Source: Stramenopiles sp. TOSAG23-3 (lineage: Eukaryota; Sar). Taken from it: a stretch of 15,553 nt of DNA. Positions 13,797-15,553 of the stretch are shown in pieces. Positions within the stretch are counted from its first letter, which is position 1; the number at the start of each line of letters is the position of its first letter. A program made the translations under genes and the position numbers. The DNA lies in assembly GCA_900128585.1 (NCBI GenBank), contig LT642517.1:1-15553 (forward strand), written 5' to 3'. Below the pieces are notes generated by a model, which was given only the letters and a program-made list of their open reading frames with translations, was not told where the DNA came from and did no database searches.

Positions 13797-15553
13797 TTAC
13801 AACCGCCGGAAACTAAATCTGCCAAGGATTTTTTTCACAGTTGCCTTTGCTTTTTGGATGATCGTGCATTTCTTAATATTGCATGCTCGGGTCTGCTCCT
13901 TCGGGCATGCTTTCCCATCGTTTGCAGCACGGACAAGCACCGTCTTGACAGTTCTCTTTTGTTCACCACTACCGCATGTTTTCGTGCACTTGGACCATTC
14001 CTCGTTCCACGCGACTTGGCAATCTACGGGTTTTTTAGCAGCTTCCTCTGCAGCTTGCTTTTTTTCCTCCATTTCTTTTTCACGGGCAGCAATTAACGCC
14101 TTAGACTTTTCTTCGAGCTTTTTCTTTTCTGCTGCCCTCTCTGCATCGGCTTTCTTTGTGGCCGCCTCTTTAGCCTTATTCAACTTCTCTTGAATGGCTT
14201 TCGCAGCCTCTTCCAGCCTCGCCTTCTCCGCTAGCCTTTTCTTATCAGCCACAGCCTTCAGCTTCTTGACTTTTTCTTCTGCTTTTTTGATGGTCAAAGC
14301 CTTTTCGGCTTTCTCCTTTTTTCCCTTTTGCTCTGCCACGTGAGCATTCTTTTTCCTTTCAGCCTTTTCTCCTTCTTCCTTCTCTTTCAGGGCCATCCTT
14401 TTTTTTGCTTCCATAAGTTTGGTAGCACTTTCTCTGGCTTTTTCCGCTGCTTTCCGAGCCGCTGCTGCTTTGGATTTCGCGGTACTTTCTGCTGCCTTCT
14501 TCAACCTATCAGCATTCTTACGCCCTTCTTCTACTTTTGCTGCCAAGGCTTCTTTCTTTTGCAACTCTTCAAGGCGATCAGCTTCCTTTTCTTTTTCTAA
14601 TCGCTTCTGTTCTTCCTCCTTCTCGAGGCGGTTGGCTTCTTTTGCCTTTTCCTCATCCTTCTTTCTGATTACTTTTTGCTTTTCCTCTTCCCTTGCAAGC
14701 CGTTCCTTTTCCTCTCTCTTTTCTTCCGCTTCAATTTCTGCGTTTTTCTTCTCAAGTGCGGCCTTGATGCCTTCTTCTTTCTTTGCTTCTACTCTTGCCT
14801 TCTCCTTGTTCTTCTCCAATTGCTCACGGCTTTCTGCACGTTTTTCGGCATTTTCTTTTTTCGCCGCGCGGGCTTTCTCCAGACGGTCGTACAATAGACC
14901 CCATTCAGCTCTTCCCATACCAGACGTGCCGGGCCGGTGCGTGTACCTAATCCATGCTAGCTCTTTCTCTTTCCGTTCGAACGCTACCGGGGTCTCTTCT
15001 TCGTCTTCAGGTTCGTCAGGAATGGATGGAATTTCGGGCTTCCTGGGCAACACTGGCTTGTCGTCATCCTTTGCTTTACCATCGCAGACTTCCACACCGC
15101 ATGGGTATTTTGGGCAACCCATCTCGTTCTTCTCGACGCTCATGACCCGTTGGCAACCATCGGCTGGGGCTTTGCAACGTGGGACAGGGCAAGAAACTGG
15201 CTCTTCGATTGGCTTTACTGGCACAGGCCTGATTGGTTTTCGTTCAATTGGCAACGGTTTCAGCGGATTTTTAGGAAGTACCGGAACTGGTGTTGGAACG
15301 AGCTCCTTTTTCCCTGGAATCGAAGGAACTGGAACCGGGACTAGCTCGCTTCTTTCAAAGTGCGGAACCGGAACAGGAACGACGCCTGACGTGCCAGTGC
15401 TTCCGGTAGCCGTGCTTGTCGCACCACTATCTGATGTGCCAGTACTTGCGGTAGCCGTGCTTGTCACACCAGTAGCCGTTCCCGTCGACTCGATTGCCGT
15501 GGCGGCGACGACTTCGTCAGCTTTTCCTGTGCCAGTAGCGGTTCCCGTCGACT
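13797..15553 (-). CDS. Modular extracellular-type protein with C-terminal TSR (5' partial)
   Basis: The frame runs open to the window edge with no ATG and no stop, so the N-terminus, including any signal peptide, lies outside; 584 residues are visible (residue 1 at the edge). Order: Thr/Ser/Gly-rich repeats with ~15-residue period (1-56); Pro-Val-rich stretch (57-118); a six-cysteine module C121-C156 with spacing C-x4-C-x6-C-x12-C-x4-C-x4-C; acidic Pro-rich linker (157-190); a nearly continuous Lys/Glu/Ala-rich helix or coiled coil (~220-508); a thrombospondin type-1 repeat (511-562) with WSKCTKTCGSGEQKR and six cysteines; and a basic tail. TSRs are extracellular adhesion modules, so a surface or secreted adhesin-like role is inferred. 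The usual WxxW spacing is altered (W515, W519). I do not recognise the whole protein. Confidence 0.85.
   Translation of the reverse strand, partial: STGTATGTGKADEVVAATAIESTGTATGVTSTATASTGTSDSGATSTATGSTGTSGVVPVPVPHFERSELVPVPVPSIPGKKELVPTPVPVLPKNPLKPLPIERKPIRPVPVKPIEEPVSCPVPRCKAPADGCQRVMSVEKNEMGCPKYPCGVEVCDGKAKDDDKPVLPRKPEIPSIPDEPEDEEETPVAFERKEKELAWIRYTHRPGTSGMGRAEWGLLYDRLEKARAAKKENAEKRAESREQLEKNKEKARVEAKKEEGIKAALEKKNAEIEAEEKREEKERLAREEEKQKVIRKKDEEKAKEANRLEKEEEQKRLEKEKEADRLEELQKKEALAAKVEEGRKNADRLKKAAESTAKSKAAAARKAAEKARESATKLMEAKKRMALKEKEEGEKAERKKNAHVAEQKGKKEKAEKALTIKKAEEKVKKLKAVADKKRLAEKARLEEAAKAIQEKLNKAKEAATKKADAERAAEKKKLEEKSKALIAAREKEMEEKKQAAEEAAKKPVDCQVAWNEEWSKCTKTCGSGEQKRTVKTVLVRAANDGKACPKEQTRACNIKKCTIIQKAKATVKKILGRFSFRRL
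15384..15553. repeat. In-frame tandem repeats coding Thr/Ser/Gly stalk
   Basis: GTGCCAGTNCTTNCGGTAGC-type units recur with a 45-base period (15391 and 15436). GTAGCSGTTCCCGTCGACT occurs at 15472-15490 and again at 15535-15553, the last bases of the window. Periods that are multiples of three keep the frame open; copy number may vary between alleles. Confidence 0.85.

Noticed and set aside
13854-14897. Plus-strand Phe/Leu/Ser-rich open frames opposite the TSR gene
   Set aside because: They are antisense readings of Lys/Glu codons and carry no recognisable domain.
15465-15467. Start codon of the TSR protein
   Set aside because: The codon is GTG inside the repeats, and the same frame continues open to the window edge, so the real start lies outside.

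Overview
This is eukaryotic nuclear DNA, most likely from a free-living microbial eukaryote (protist). The evidence is one GT-AG intron (12476-12553), eukaryote-only protein families (DENN, SAPS, PX, a likely ENT transporter, a thrombospondin type-1 repeat), good ATG start contexts, AT-rich spacers and very long pyrimidine/purine microsatellites. Six of the seven genes appear intronless, so the genome is intron-poor. The lineage cannot be fixed from this sequence alone.

Layout: (1) 1-397, pyrimidine microsatellite and leader; (2) 398-1636 (+), secreted Notum/pectin-acetylesterase-type hydrolase; (3) 1637-2323, convergent spacer with a MITE-like hairpin and three tandem copies of a short repeat; (4) 2324-3952 (-), shortened SAPS-domain (PP6 regulatory subunit-like) protein; (5) 3953-5588, divergent spacer with CA, GAA and TTCC tracts; (6) 5589-7982 (+), DENND6-type Rab exchange factor; (7) 7983-8523, spacer with a triple tandem repeat; (8) 8524-9696 (+), seven-helix membrane protein of unknown function with insect gustatory-receptor-like topology; (9) 9697-10044, convergent spacer with inverted copies of the same short repeat; (10) 10045-11337 (-), 11-helix equilibrative nucleoside transporter-like protein; (11) 11338-12068, divergent spacer with an imperfect palindrome; (12) 12069-13472 (+), PX domain plus coiled-coil protein with the only intron; (13) 13473-13796, convergent spacer with a relative of the MITE-like element; (14) 13797-15553 (-), N-terminally open extracellular-looking protein with a Ser/Thr stalk, a Cys-rich module, a long charged helix and a C-terminal thrombospondin repeat.

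The genes do not form an operon or one pathway. DENND6 and the PX protein both point to endosomal membrane traffic and SAPS to phosphatase control, but their proximity is probably chance. All seven genes alternate in convergent and divergent pairs except the DENND6/seven-helix tandem pair. The most distinctive non-coding signal is that each of the three convergent 3'-3' spacers carries members of two dispersed repeat families. The most interesting proteins are the seven-helix receptor-like protein and the modular thrombospondin-repeat protein.
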